Assembly: GCF_041435095.1 (NCBI RefSeq)
Contig: NZ_CP108025.1
Location: 2,418,001-2,482,000 of the forward strand
Length of the DNA stretch: 64,000 nt
Direction of reading: 5' to 3'
Source of the DNA: Kitasatospora sp. NBC_00315
GTDB lineage: Bacteria > Actinomycetota > Actinomycetes > Streptomycetales > Streptomycetaceae
Shown here: in pieces, positions 35,343-42,005 of the stretch
Numbering within the stretch: the stretch's first letter is position 1
Layout of the letters: each line of letters opens with the position of its first letter
Program-made: the position numbers and the translations under genes
Notes under the pieces: generated by a model
Databases searched by the model: none
Seen by the model: only the letters and a program-made list of their open reading frames with translations
Told to the model about the DNA's origin: nothing

Positions 35343-36157
35343 TCTCAAGGCTGCGCCTGTGGCGCGGCGCGGTGCTGCTGGTGGCCGGCCTCTACTTCGT
35401 GCTGCCGATGGCCGCCTCGGTGTACTTCAGCATCGACGACCCGAAGGGCTTCACCTTCGAGGCCTACACCGGTCTGCTCGGCGCGCCCGGGTTCACCGAC
35501 AGTCTCTGGCTGACGCTCCGGCTGGCCCTGGTGACCGTCCTGGTGGTGCTGGTCCTGCTGGTCCCGGCACTGATCGCGGCCAGGCTGGGCACGCCCCGGC
35601 TGCGCGCGGTGCTCGAGGTGATCTGCACGCTCCCGCTGGTGGTCCCGCCGGTGGCGCTCACGGCCGGCCTGATCGGCGTGCTGCGCTGGGGCCCGGACCA
35701 TCTGATGGACACCCCGTTGTTCCAGACCTTCGTGTTCGTCCAGGACCCGAAGTTCCCGATCGTGCTGGTCGTCGCGTACGTGCTGATGTCACTGCCGCTG
35801 GCCTACCGGGCGCTGGACTCCGGGCTGCGCGCGGTGGACGTGCGCACCCTGGTCGAGGCGGCCCGCAACTGCGGTGCGAGCTGGCCGCGCGCGGTGGTGA
35901 CCGTGGTGCTCCCCAACCTGCGCGGCGCGCTGCTGAACGCCTCCTTCCTGACCCTGGCGCTGGTGCTCGGCGAGTTCACCGCCGCCTCGATCCTCGGCTA
36001 CCAGCCGTTCGCGGTCTGGATCTACTCGGTCGGCAACAGCCAGGCCCAGATGTCCGTCGCCGTCTCGGTCCTCAGCCTGCTGATCACCTGGGTGCTGCTG
36101 CTCCTGCTGGCCGCGGCCGGCCGCGAGCGCCGCCACCGCACGCCCGCCCGCCCCTGA
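35330..36157 (+). CDS. ABC importer permease subunit 2
   Basis: 275 residues from ATG 35330 inside the end of permease 1. About six membrane segments. The EAA loop is EAARNCGASWPRAVVTVVLPNLRG, shown here in two parts: EAARNCGASW and VVLPNLRGALLN. It pairs with the upstream permease to form the channel, as PhnV does with PhnU. The length and the PLVVPPVALTAGLIG block are typical of the class. It ends 21 bp before the ATPase gene. Confidence 0.88.
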   Translation: MAQLISRLRLWRGAVLLVAGLYFVLPMAASVYFSIDDPKGFTFEAYTGLLGAPGFTDSLWLTLRLALVTVLVVLVLLVPALIAARLGTPRLRAVLEVICTLPLVVPPVALTAGLIGVLRWGPDHLMDTPLFQTFVFVQDPKFPIVLVVAYVLMSLPLAYRALDSGLRAVDVRTLVEAARNCGASWPRAVVTVVLPNLRGALLNASFLTLALVLGEFTAASILGYQPFAVWIYSVGNSQAQMSVAVSVLSLLITWVLLLLLAAAGRERRHRTPARP

Positions 36158-36178
36158 CTTCGTTAGCGAGAACCCCTC

Positions 36179-37264
36179 ATGACCACGGTTACCGCCCCCG
36201 TAGCCGGCGCCGCCACCGCGCCCGGCAGCGCGGCCGTCGAATTCCGTTCGCTGCGCCGTGCGTTCGGCGCCACCACCGCGCTGGACGGCCTCGATCTCAC
36301 CGTCCGGCCGGGCGAACTGCTCGCCCTGCTCGGCCCCTCCGGCTGCGGCAAGACCACCGCACTGCGCATCCTGGCCGGGTTCGAGCAGCACGACGGCGGC
36401 CAGGTGCTGGTCGACGGCGAGGACATCACCCGGATCCCCGCGCACCGGCGCGACGCGGGCATGGTGTTCCAGTCCTACAGCCTCTTCCCGCACCTGACGG
36501 CCGCCGACAACGTGGCCTTCGGGATGCGGATGCGCGGCGCCGCCAAGGCCGCGCGGCGCAAGCGCGCGCTGGAACTGCTGGAGCTGGTCGGCCTTCCGCA
36601 GCACGCCGACCGCTACCCGCACCAGCTCTCCGGCGGACAGCAGCAGCGCATCGCGCTGGCCCGCGCGCTGGCCCTGGAGCCGAGGGTGCTGCTGCTGGAC
36701 GAGCCGCTCTCCGCGCTCGACGCCAAGGTGCGGCTGAGCCTGCGCGAGGAGATCCGCCGGCTCCAGCAGGAGCTGGGCATCACCACCCTGTTCGTCACCC
36801 ACGACCAGGAGGAGGCGCTGTCGATGGCCGACCGGGTCGCCGTACTGCGCGCGGGCCGCCTGGAGCAGTGCGCGACGCCGTCCGAGCTGTACGCCCGACC
36901 GGCCACCGCCTTCGTCGCCGAGTTCGTCGGCACCATGAGCCGCATCCCCTGCGAGCGCGCCGGTGAGGGGGTCGAGGTGCTCGGCCGCCGCCACCCGGTG
37001 GACGGCGCCGTGCCCGCCGACGGTGAACTGCACGTGCTGGTCAGGCCGGAGAAGGTCGCTCTGACGCCGGCCGAGGGCGGCCCGGCGCTGGTCGTGGCCG
37101 CGTCCTTCCTGGGCGCCGTCACCCGGCTGACCGTCCGGCTCGCCGACGGCACCGAGGTGAAGGCCGACCTGCCGACCGAGGCCGCCGCCGTCCTCCCGAT
37201 CGGCAGCACGGCCGACATCACCCTGCCCGAGCGGCCGGTCCTGGTGGACCGGCGTCCGGCCTGA
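36179..37264 (+). CDS. ABC importer ATP-binding protein (PotA/PhnT-like)
   Basis: 361 residues. Walker A GPSGCGKTT is at 52-60, the Q-loop in VFQSYSLFPHL, the signature LSGGQ at 150-154, Walker B LLLDEP at 171-176 and the switch His in FVTHDQEEA. Residues ~245-361 form the regulatory OB-fold (TOBE) domain typical of PotA, FbpC and PhnT ATPases. It powers the importer encoded just upstream. It ends the four-gene transport operon; a 194-bp gap with short CCGGGATGCCGG repeats separates it from the HAD gene. Confidence 0.92.
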   Translation: MTTVTAPVAGAATAPGSAAVEFRSLRRAFGATTALDGLDLTVRPGELLALLGPSGCGKTTALRILAGFEQHDGGQVLVDGEDITRIPAHRRDAGMVFQSYSLFPHLTAADNVAFGMRMRGAAKAARRKRALELLELVGLPQHADRYPHQLSGGQQQRIALARALALEPRVLLLDEPLSALDAKVRLSLREEIRRLQQELGITTLFVTHDQEEALSMADRVAVLRAGRLEQCATPSELYARPATAFVAEFVGTMSRIPCERAGEGVEVLGRRHPVDGAVPADGELHVLVRPEKVALTPAEGGPALVVAASFLGAVTRLTVRLADGTEVKADLPTEAAAVLPIGSTADITLPERPVLVDRRPA

Positions 37265-37458
37265 GACCGTCGGGTACGGCCCCGCAGCGCCCTCGGCACT
37301 CCCAGCGCCCTCGGTGCCACCTCGCCACCTCGCCGGGGTTCCGGAGACCGGGATGCCGGAGCGCCGGTGCACCGGGATGCCGGGGCACCGCGGCGCCGCA
37401 CGACCCGCTCGACTCCCGCAGGACCCGCACCACTCGAAGCGCCCGAAAAGGTACCGCC

Positions 37459-38157
37459 ATGCCTGACACCGCCATGTCCGACTCCGCCCCGCCCTGGGCC
37501 CCGCCCGCCGCCGTCCTGTTCGACATGGACGGCACCCTGGTGGACACCGAGCACCTCTGGTGGCAGGCCGCCGCCGAACTCGCCACCGAACTGGACCTCA
37601 CCCTCACCGAACGGGACGTCCCCGAGGTGCTCGGCCGGGCCGTCGAACACACGGCGGCGCACCTGCACCGCAGTAGCGGCACCGCCCGGAGCGAGGCCGA
37701 CCTCGTCGAGCGGCTCGGCGACAGCTTCGCCGGAAAGGTCGCCACCGAGATCGTCCCCCGCCCGGGTGCGCTCGCCCTGCTGGCGGCCCTGCACGACGCG
37801 CGGGTGCCGACCGCCCTGGTGTCGGCCTCCCCGCGCCGGGTCGTCGACCTGGTGCTCGGCAGCATCGGCAGCGAGTGGTTCACCGTCACCCTGGCGGCCG
37901 AGGACACCGAGCGGACCAAGCCCGCCCCCGACCCCTACCTCGCCGCCGCCGGCCTGCTCGGTCTCGACCCGGCCACCTGCGTCGCCGTCGAGGACACCCC
38001 CACCGGCGTGGCCTCGGCCCACGCGGCGGGATGCGCGGTGCTCGCCGTACCGTCCGCCGTCCCGATCGGGGCGGCCCCCCGGGTCACTCTGCTCGACAGT
38101 CTGGAGCAGGCGGACCTGGCCCTGCTCGGGAAGCTCGCCGCCGCCCCGGCGGTTTGA
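37459..38157 (+). CDS. HAD-superfamily hydrolase, subfamily IA (phosphoglycolate/beta-phosphoglucomutase-like)
   Basis: 232 residues. Motif I is LFDMDGTLVDTEHLWW with nucleophile Asp22 and acid-base Asp24; motif II is in ALVSASPRRVV; motif III Lys in ERTKPAPDPYL; motif IV in VAVEDTPTGVASA. A helical cap lies between motifs I and II. The DxD form means a phosphatase or phosphomutase rather than a phosphonatase, which has Ala at the second position. It follows the importer and might remove phosphate from a metabolite, but the link is only positional. It ends 6 bp before the SMR gene. Confidence 0.88.
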   Translation: MPDTAMSDSAPPWAPPAAVLFDMDGTLVDTEHLWWQAAAELATELDLTLTERDVPEVLGRAVEHTAAHLHRSSGTARSEADLVERLGDSFAGKVATEIVPRPGALALLAALHDARVPTALVSASPRRVVDLVLGSIGSEWFTVTLAAEDTERTKPAPDPYLAAAGLLGLDPATCVAVEDTPTGVASAHAAGCAVLAVPSAVPIGAAPRVTLLDSLEQADLALLGKLAAAPAV

Positions 38158-38163
38158 CGGGCC

Positions 38164-38484
38164 GTGCCCTATCTGCTGCTGAGCCTCGCCATCGTCAGTG
38201 AAGTCTGCGCGACCAGTTGCCTGAAGCTCACCGAGGGCTTCAGCCGGCTCTGGCCGAGCCTGGGCGTGGGCGTGGGCTACGTGCTCTCCTTCGCCCTGCT
38301 CGGACAGGCTCTGAAGCACATACCGGTCTCCGTCGCGTACGCGGTCTGGTCCGGGGCCGGGACAGCCGCCGTGGCCGGCATCGGCGTCCTCGCCTTCGGC
38401 GAGAGCCTCGGCCGAGCCCAGTGGCTGGGCCTCGCCCTGATCATCGCCGGCGTGGTGGCGCTGAACCTGCGCGGCGGTCACTGA
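38164..38484 (+). CDS. Small multidrug resistance (SMR/EmrE-like) transporter
   Basis: 106 residues from GTG, four hydrophobic helices, the exact size of SMR proteins. The membrane Glu13 in AIVSEVCATSCLKLT is the proton/drug-binding residue, and PVSVAYAVWSGAGTAAVAGIG is the conserved TM3 block (shown as PVSVAYAVWSGAG). These dimers exchange protons for quaternary ammonium or guanidinium compounds. Placed 6 bp after the HAD gene, it could be cotranscribed. A substrate such as a quaternary ammonium compound would be of interest beside a trimethylaminoethylphosphonate-type enzyme, but this is speculation. Confidence 0.9.
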   Translation: MPYLLLSLAIVSEVCATSCLKLTEGFSRLWPSLGVGVGYVLSFALLGQALKHIPVSVAYAVWSGAGTAAVAGIGVLAFGESLGRAQWLGLALIIAGVVALNLRGGH

Positions 38485-38678
38485 CGCCGGGCGGGTCGCG
38501 TCGATCGGATTCCGCGACGGCCACGGGGCCGCCACGGGGCCGCCGGCCGCCTTCCACCGGGGCGGTAACGGCGGGCTGAGGGGCGCGGAGCCGGGCGGAC
38601 CGTGGCCGCCTCTGGTCACGGCCGAATGTCCCACCATGCCGACTGCGACGCGCGGTGTGAGCGGATGGACAGAATATG

Positions 38679-38690
38679 TAGGCCGGTCTA
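38679..38690. promoter_or_regulatory. TetR-type operator, copy 1 (before tetR)
   Basis: TAGGCCGGTCTA preceded by ATATG, 10 bp before the tetR start codon. It is an imperfect palindrome repeated at 39325-39336 and 39538-39549. Confidence 0.75.
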
Positions 38691-38700
38691 TTCTTTCGGC

Positions 38701-39276
38701 ATGGGAGCAAAAGGCGAGGAGACACGCGCCCGACTGATCGCCGCCACCCGGGCGCTCATCGAGGCGCAGGGCTACTTCGGCACCGGGCTCAACCAGGTAC
38801 TGGCCGAGAGCGGGGCACCACGAGGCTCGCTGTACTTCCACTTCCCCTCCGGGAAGGACCAACTGGTCACCGCCGCCCTGACCGAAGCAGGCCAGGAGAT
38901 CAGCGGACTCATCGACTCCTTTGCCTACGAGAAGCTCAGCGCGGCGGTCATCGTCCGACGACTGCTGGACGCGTTCAGCGACCGGATGGAAGGGTCCGCC
39001 TACAGCAAGGGCTGCCCGATCGCCACCGTGGCCCTGGAGGTGGCGGGCGGGAACGAGGAGCTGCGGCGGGTCTGCGCCGAGGTCTACGACACCTGGCAAC
39101 AGGCGCTGGCCGCACAGCTGGTGACCGAGGGGCGGGCACCGGGGGCGGCCGACGCCACCGCCGGCGCGGTGCTGGCCCAGTTCGAAGGCGCACTGCTGCT
39201 CGCCCGTGTACGACACAGCCATACGCCGCTGGACCAGGCCGCGCTCACGATCCAGCTGCTGCTCGCCATGTCCTGA
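38701..39276 (+). CDS. TetR/AcrR family transcriptional regulator (LmrA/YxaF-like C-terminus)
   Basis: 191 residues from ATG 38701. The N-terminal HTH is clear: RARLIAATRALIEAQGYFGT, then LNQVLAESGAPRGSLYFHFP and SGKDQLV. The C-terminal ligand domain has KGCPIATVALEVAG, a block typical of the LmrA/YxaF subgroup, whose members often respond to flavonoids or drugs. Operator-like palindromes with TAGACCGGTCTA cores lie right before this gene, after it, and before the downstream fusion gene, so it likely represses itself and that gene. The frame is open upstream, but the chosen ATG gives the standard N-terminus. Confidence 0.9.
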   Translation: MGAKGEETRARLIAATRALIEAQGYFGTGLNQVLAESGAPRGSLYFHFPSGKDQLVTAALTEAGQEISGLIDSFAYEKLSAAVIVRRLLDAFSDRMEGSAYSKGCPIATVALEVAGGNEELRRVCAEVYDTWQQALAAQLVTEGRAPGAADATAGAVLAQFEGALLLARVRHSHTPLDQAALTIQLLLAMS

Positions 39277-39324
39277 GTCGGGCAGGGCAGGGGTGGTCGG
39301 GGCCGGCATGGGACCAGAAATATG

Positions 39325-39336
39325 TAGACCGGTCCA
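39325..39336. promoter_or_regulatory. TetR-type operator, copy 2 with an orphan ribosome-binding site
   Basis: TATGTAGACCGGTCCA followed by CCAGGAGCACTCTCC. This closely parallels copy 3 with its AGGAGCTCTCATG, but no start codon follows. It lies in the 288-bp gap between tetR and the fusion gene and looks like a decayed duplicate of the downstream control region. Confidence 0.7.
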
Positions 39337-39537
39337 GCCAGGAGCACTCTCCGCCCCACCGCCAGCCAGCACCGCCGCGTCGGGCGCCCGCACCGATGCA
39401 CACCGCGACGGGGCCGGCGCGGCCTGTCGCGCACGAACGACGAGCCCTCTCGCACACCACCGGCACCGCGCCTCACACCCGCCCCACACCCTCCACTCCT
39501 CGCCGGCCCTCCCACTCTCGACTGCGCTCAAATTATG

Positions 39538-39549
39538 TAGATCGGTCTA
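39538..39549. promoter_or_regulatory. TetR-type operator, copy 3 (before the reductase-hydrolase fusion)
   Basis: TAGATCGGTCTA, part of the near-perfect palindrome GTAGATCGGTCTAC. It ends 15 bp before the ATG at 39565 and directly precedes the AGGAG box, so repressor binding would block initiation. Confidence 0.8.
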
Positions 39550-39564
39550 CCGATAGGAGCTCTC

Positions 39565-41655
39565 ATGCCCTCCCCCCTCCCCGACCCCAGCCCCGAACCC
39601 GCCCCGCAAGCCCCCACCACCCTGCAAGCCCCGCAAGCCCCCACCACCCCGCAAGCCCCACAAGCCCCACAAGCCCCACAAGCCTCCACCCTGCAAGCCC
39701 CACAAGCCCCCGGCACTCTCGTGCTCGGCGCCTCCGGTTTCATCGGCCGCTGGCTCGTCCTCGAACTCCTGACCTCCGGCCGCACGGTCGCCGCCGCCGT
39801 CCGGGGTGGCGCGCGGCGCGACAGCGAGTTCCGCGAGTGGCTCCGCGGGCACGGCGCGGACGACCGCGGGCTGATCACGGTCGAAGCCGACATCACCCGC
39901 CCCGGGCTGGGCCTGGGCCCGCTCGACGACGCACGCCTCGCGACCGTCCGCGACGTCTTCAACACCGCGGCCCTCTACCGCTTCGGGCTGCCCAGAGCAG
40001 ACGCCTACGAGGCCAACGTGGGCGGCGCGCTGCACGCCCTGCGCTGGGCGTCCACCCGACCGCGGCTCCGCCGCCTCGTGCACATCTCGGGCTATCGCGT
40101 CGGGGGTGGCCCCGCCGTCTTTCCGCTCCCGGCCCACGAGGCCGATGCGCGATACGCCCGACTCGGTGCCTACGAGGCGTCGAAGCTGGAGGGCGACGCG
40201 GCGGTCCGCAGCGAGGCGGTCAGGCTGGGTGTGCCGCTGACCGTGGTCAACCCGAGCAGCGTGATCGGACACTCCGTCACAGGCGAGGCAGGCCAGTACC
40301 TCGGACTGGCCACCGTCGTCGAGCAGTTGTGGCACGGCCGCCTCCCCGCGCTTCCCGGCAGCCGGCGTACCTTCCTCCCCGTGGTGGCGATCGACCATCT
40401 GGCCCGGTTCCTGGCGGCTGTGCCCGGGCACGAGAGCGACCCGGTCAGTCTTCACACGGTGCTCGACCCGGCGACGCCCGATCTCCCCGAGCTGGTCAAC
40501 ATCGTGGCCGAACACCTCGGCGTTCGCGCACCGCGCCGGCACGTCCCGACGGCCGTCCTTCGCCGGCTGCCCCGCGCGCTCACCCGCACGGATCCCGACA
40601 CGCTCTCCTTCCTCTCCGAGGACCGCTACGACACCTCCTCCGCCGACCGGTTGGCCGAGGCCGCCGGTCTCCGGCATCCACCCGTCGAGGAGTTGCTGCG
40701 ACGCTGGGCCGGCCGACTGGTCGCCGATCGGTTCGGCGCCGCACCGGGACCGGTGCTCGGCGGAGCCTGCGGCCGGCCGCCCGGCTCCTTCATCGGGCTC
40801 GCCGGGAGCCGCAGTTACGTCGCGGGTGAGCGGGAGGCACCCGGCTACGTCCTGCTGCACGGCCTTCCGCTGGACTCGGACAGCTGGCACGAGCTCGCGG
40901 ACCGCCTCCCGGCGCCCTCGCTGCTCGCCGACCTGCCCGGGCTCGGGCGATCGTCACCCGCCACCGGCAGCACCGCACAGTGGGTCGCGGAGCTGCTGGC
41001 GCCGGTCCGTTCACGGCCCGTGATCGTCGCGCACTCGGCGGCCGCCGGTCCCGCGCTGCTCCACGCGGCGGCGCACCCCGAACAGGTGGCCGGTGTGGTC
41101 CTGTTGGCGCCGTACTTCCTGCAGCCGCGCCCACCCCGGGCGGTCCGGACCGTCCGGATCACCGCGACGGTCCTGCGCCGGGCTCCCTCCCGCCTCCTGG
41201 CCGGTGCTCTGCTCGGCCAGGCCCCCCGCAGTGCGGAGGTCGACGCCACGGTGGCCGCAGCAGCGCTCGGCCTGCGCCGGCCGGGTGTCGCCGGACGAAC
41301 CGCTCGCCATCTTCGGAGCATCCAACTGCGCTCGCACAGAGCGGCCTTGATGGATCTGCTCCGATCCAGCCCGGTGCCCGTACAGCTGGTGACCGGCGAG
41401 TTCGACCCGCTGACGGTACCGGTTCCCGCCAACCCCGCGATCGCACTCCCGGTCGTCACCGTGTCGGGCGCGGGCCATTACCCGCAGCTGAGTCACTCCA
41501 CCCGACTCGCCGATGTCCTGGCCGAGACGATCGCCGCCCCGCCCCTGGAGCCGACCGGCGCAGGGCAGACCAGCACCGGGCGGATGAGCACCCGGCAGAC
41601 CAGCACCCGGCCGAACTCGGGCCCGACCGACACCGTTCGCACCGACGGGCGATGA
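39565..41655 (+). CDS. NAD(P)-dependent epimerase/dehydratase fused to alpha/beta hydrolase
   Basis: 696 residues. A Pro/Ala/Gln-rich N-terminus (1-49) is coded by 9-bp repeats. Residues ~50-400 are an extended short-chain dehydrogenase with the dinucleotide motif GASGFIG (55-61), FNTAALYRFG and the catalytic Y203-EAS-K207. Residues ~415-670 are an alpha/beta hydrolase: YVLLHGLPLDS, nucleophile Ser491 in VAHSAAAGPA, acid in VTGEFDPLTVP and His in GAGHYPQLS. The tail (672-696) is Thr/Ser/Arg-rich. The two domains might reduce and hydrolyse one substrate, for instance a lactone or ester. TetR operator copy 3 abuts the ribosome-binding site, so expression is probably induced by a ligand of the upstream TetR. 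Confidence 0.85.
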   Translation: MPSPLPDPSPEPAPQAPTTLQAPQAPTTPQAPQAPQAPQASTLQAPQAPGTLVLGASGFIGRWLVLELLTSGRTVAAAVRGGARRDSEFREWLRGHGADDRGLITVEADITRPGLGLGPLDDARLATVRDVFNTAALYRFGLPRADAYEANVGGALHALRWASTRPRLRRLVHISGYRVGGGPAVFPLPAHEADARYARLGAYEASKLEGDAAVRSEAVRLGVPLTVVNPSSVIGHSVTGEAGQYLGLATVVEQLWHGRLPALPGSRRTFLPVVAIDHLARFLAAVPGHESDPVSLHTVLDPATPDLPELVNIVAEHLGVRAPRRHVPTAVLRRLPRALTRTDPDTLSFLSEDRYDTSSADRLAEAAGLRHPPVEELLRRWAGRLVADRFGAAPGPVLGGACGRPPGSFIGLAGSRSYVAGEREAPGYVLLHGLPLDSDSWHELADRLPAPSLLADLPGLGRSSPATGSTAQWVAELLAPVRSRPVIVAHSAAAGPALLHAAAHPEQVAGVVLLAPYFLQPRPPRAVRTVRITATVLRRAPSRLLAGALLGQAPRSAEVDATVAAAALGLRRPGVAGRTARHLRSIQLRSHRAALMDLLRSSPVPVQLVTGEFDPLTVPVPANPAIALPVVTVSGAGHYPQLSHSTRLADVLAETIAAPPLEPTGAGQTSTGRMSTRQTSTRPNSGPTDTVRTDGR
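39652..39687 (+). repeat. 9-bp tandem repeats coding Gln-Ala-Pro
   Basis: Three exact CAAGCCCCA units and a variant, within a longer imperfect run (about 39607-39711). They encode the QAP-rich N-terminus of the reductase-hydrolase fusion. Confidence 0.9.
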
Positions 41656-41722
41656 TCCTCGATCGGCCGAACCACCGGGCCACCGGACCGCCAGACCGAC
41701 CCGCAGCGAGCTCGACCCGGCG

Positions 41723-41782
41723 CAGGCCCACACTCAGGCCCACACCCAGGCCCCCGCCCAGGCCCCCGCCCAGGCGCCCCCG
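41723..41782. repeat. Five 12-bp tandem repeats in the 350-bp gap 41656-42005
   Basis: Units CAGGCCCACACT, CAGGCCCACACC, CAGGCCCCCGCC (twice) and CAGGCGCCCCCG. A frame starting at ATG 41652 crosses them but codes only Pro/Arg-rich sequence and is probably not a gene. Beyond the repeats the gap holds operator C at its right end and nothing else I can identify. Confidence 0.8.
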
Positions 41783-41967
41783 ACCGGCCCCGGCCGGCAG
41801 CCCCACCGAGACCATCAGCCCCGAGCCCACCCGAAACCACCCGAGCCCACCCGGCGGGGTCACCCGCCGAATCCGCCCACCCCGCCTGTGCCGCAGTGGA
41901 GTTACCGCGTACCCCGGCGGCCGGCCACTCGCCGTTCACGCGCAGGACGCCGCCCTTCGGGTCAATA

Positions 41968-41993
41968 GGTGCAGTTGTACAACCAACTTGACC
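41968..41993. promoter_or_regulatory. GntR-type operator C before the nuclease-like/phospholipase C pair
   Basis: Read on the minus strand the core is AAGTTGGTTGTACAACT, identical to operator A at 15 of 17 core positions. It ends 12 bp before the GTG at 42006 and touches the GAAGGA box. Binding should repress translation-start-proximal transcription of this operon. Confidence 0.8.
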
Positions 41994-42005
41994 TGAAGGA
42001 TCCCC

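Noticed and set aside
37459..38157. Possible phosphonoacetaldehyde hydrolase beside the importer
   Set aside because: Motif I is DMDGT with both Asp residues, the phosphatase/mutase form. The phosphonatase form D-x-A-G-T-T occurs instead in the gene at 48767.
36613..39531. Long minus-strand open frame across the ATPase, HAD, SMR and TetR genes
   Set aside because: Same reason: antisense to four clear genes, with low-complexity composition and no domain.
39206..39556. Frame overlapping the tetR 3' end as a separate gene after operator copy 2
   Set aside because: It starts inside tetR, has no ribosome-binding site and codes compositionally biased sequence. The operator copy is better explained as a decayed duplicate.
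39652..39687. Short regular repeats that could suggest a CRISPR array; also those at 30300, 41723 and 10188
   Set aside because: Units of 9-15 bp without unique spacers, and no cas genes. They are coding or low-complexity tandem repeats.
41652..41996. 115-codon frame starting ATGA-style at the end of the reductase-hydrolase gene
   Set aside because: Coupled start looks tempting, but the product is Pro/Arg-rich, runs through 12-bp tandem repeats and ends inside operator C. No ribosome-binding site or domain.
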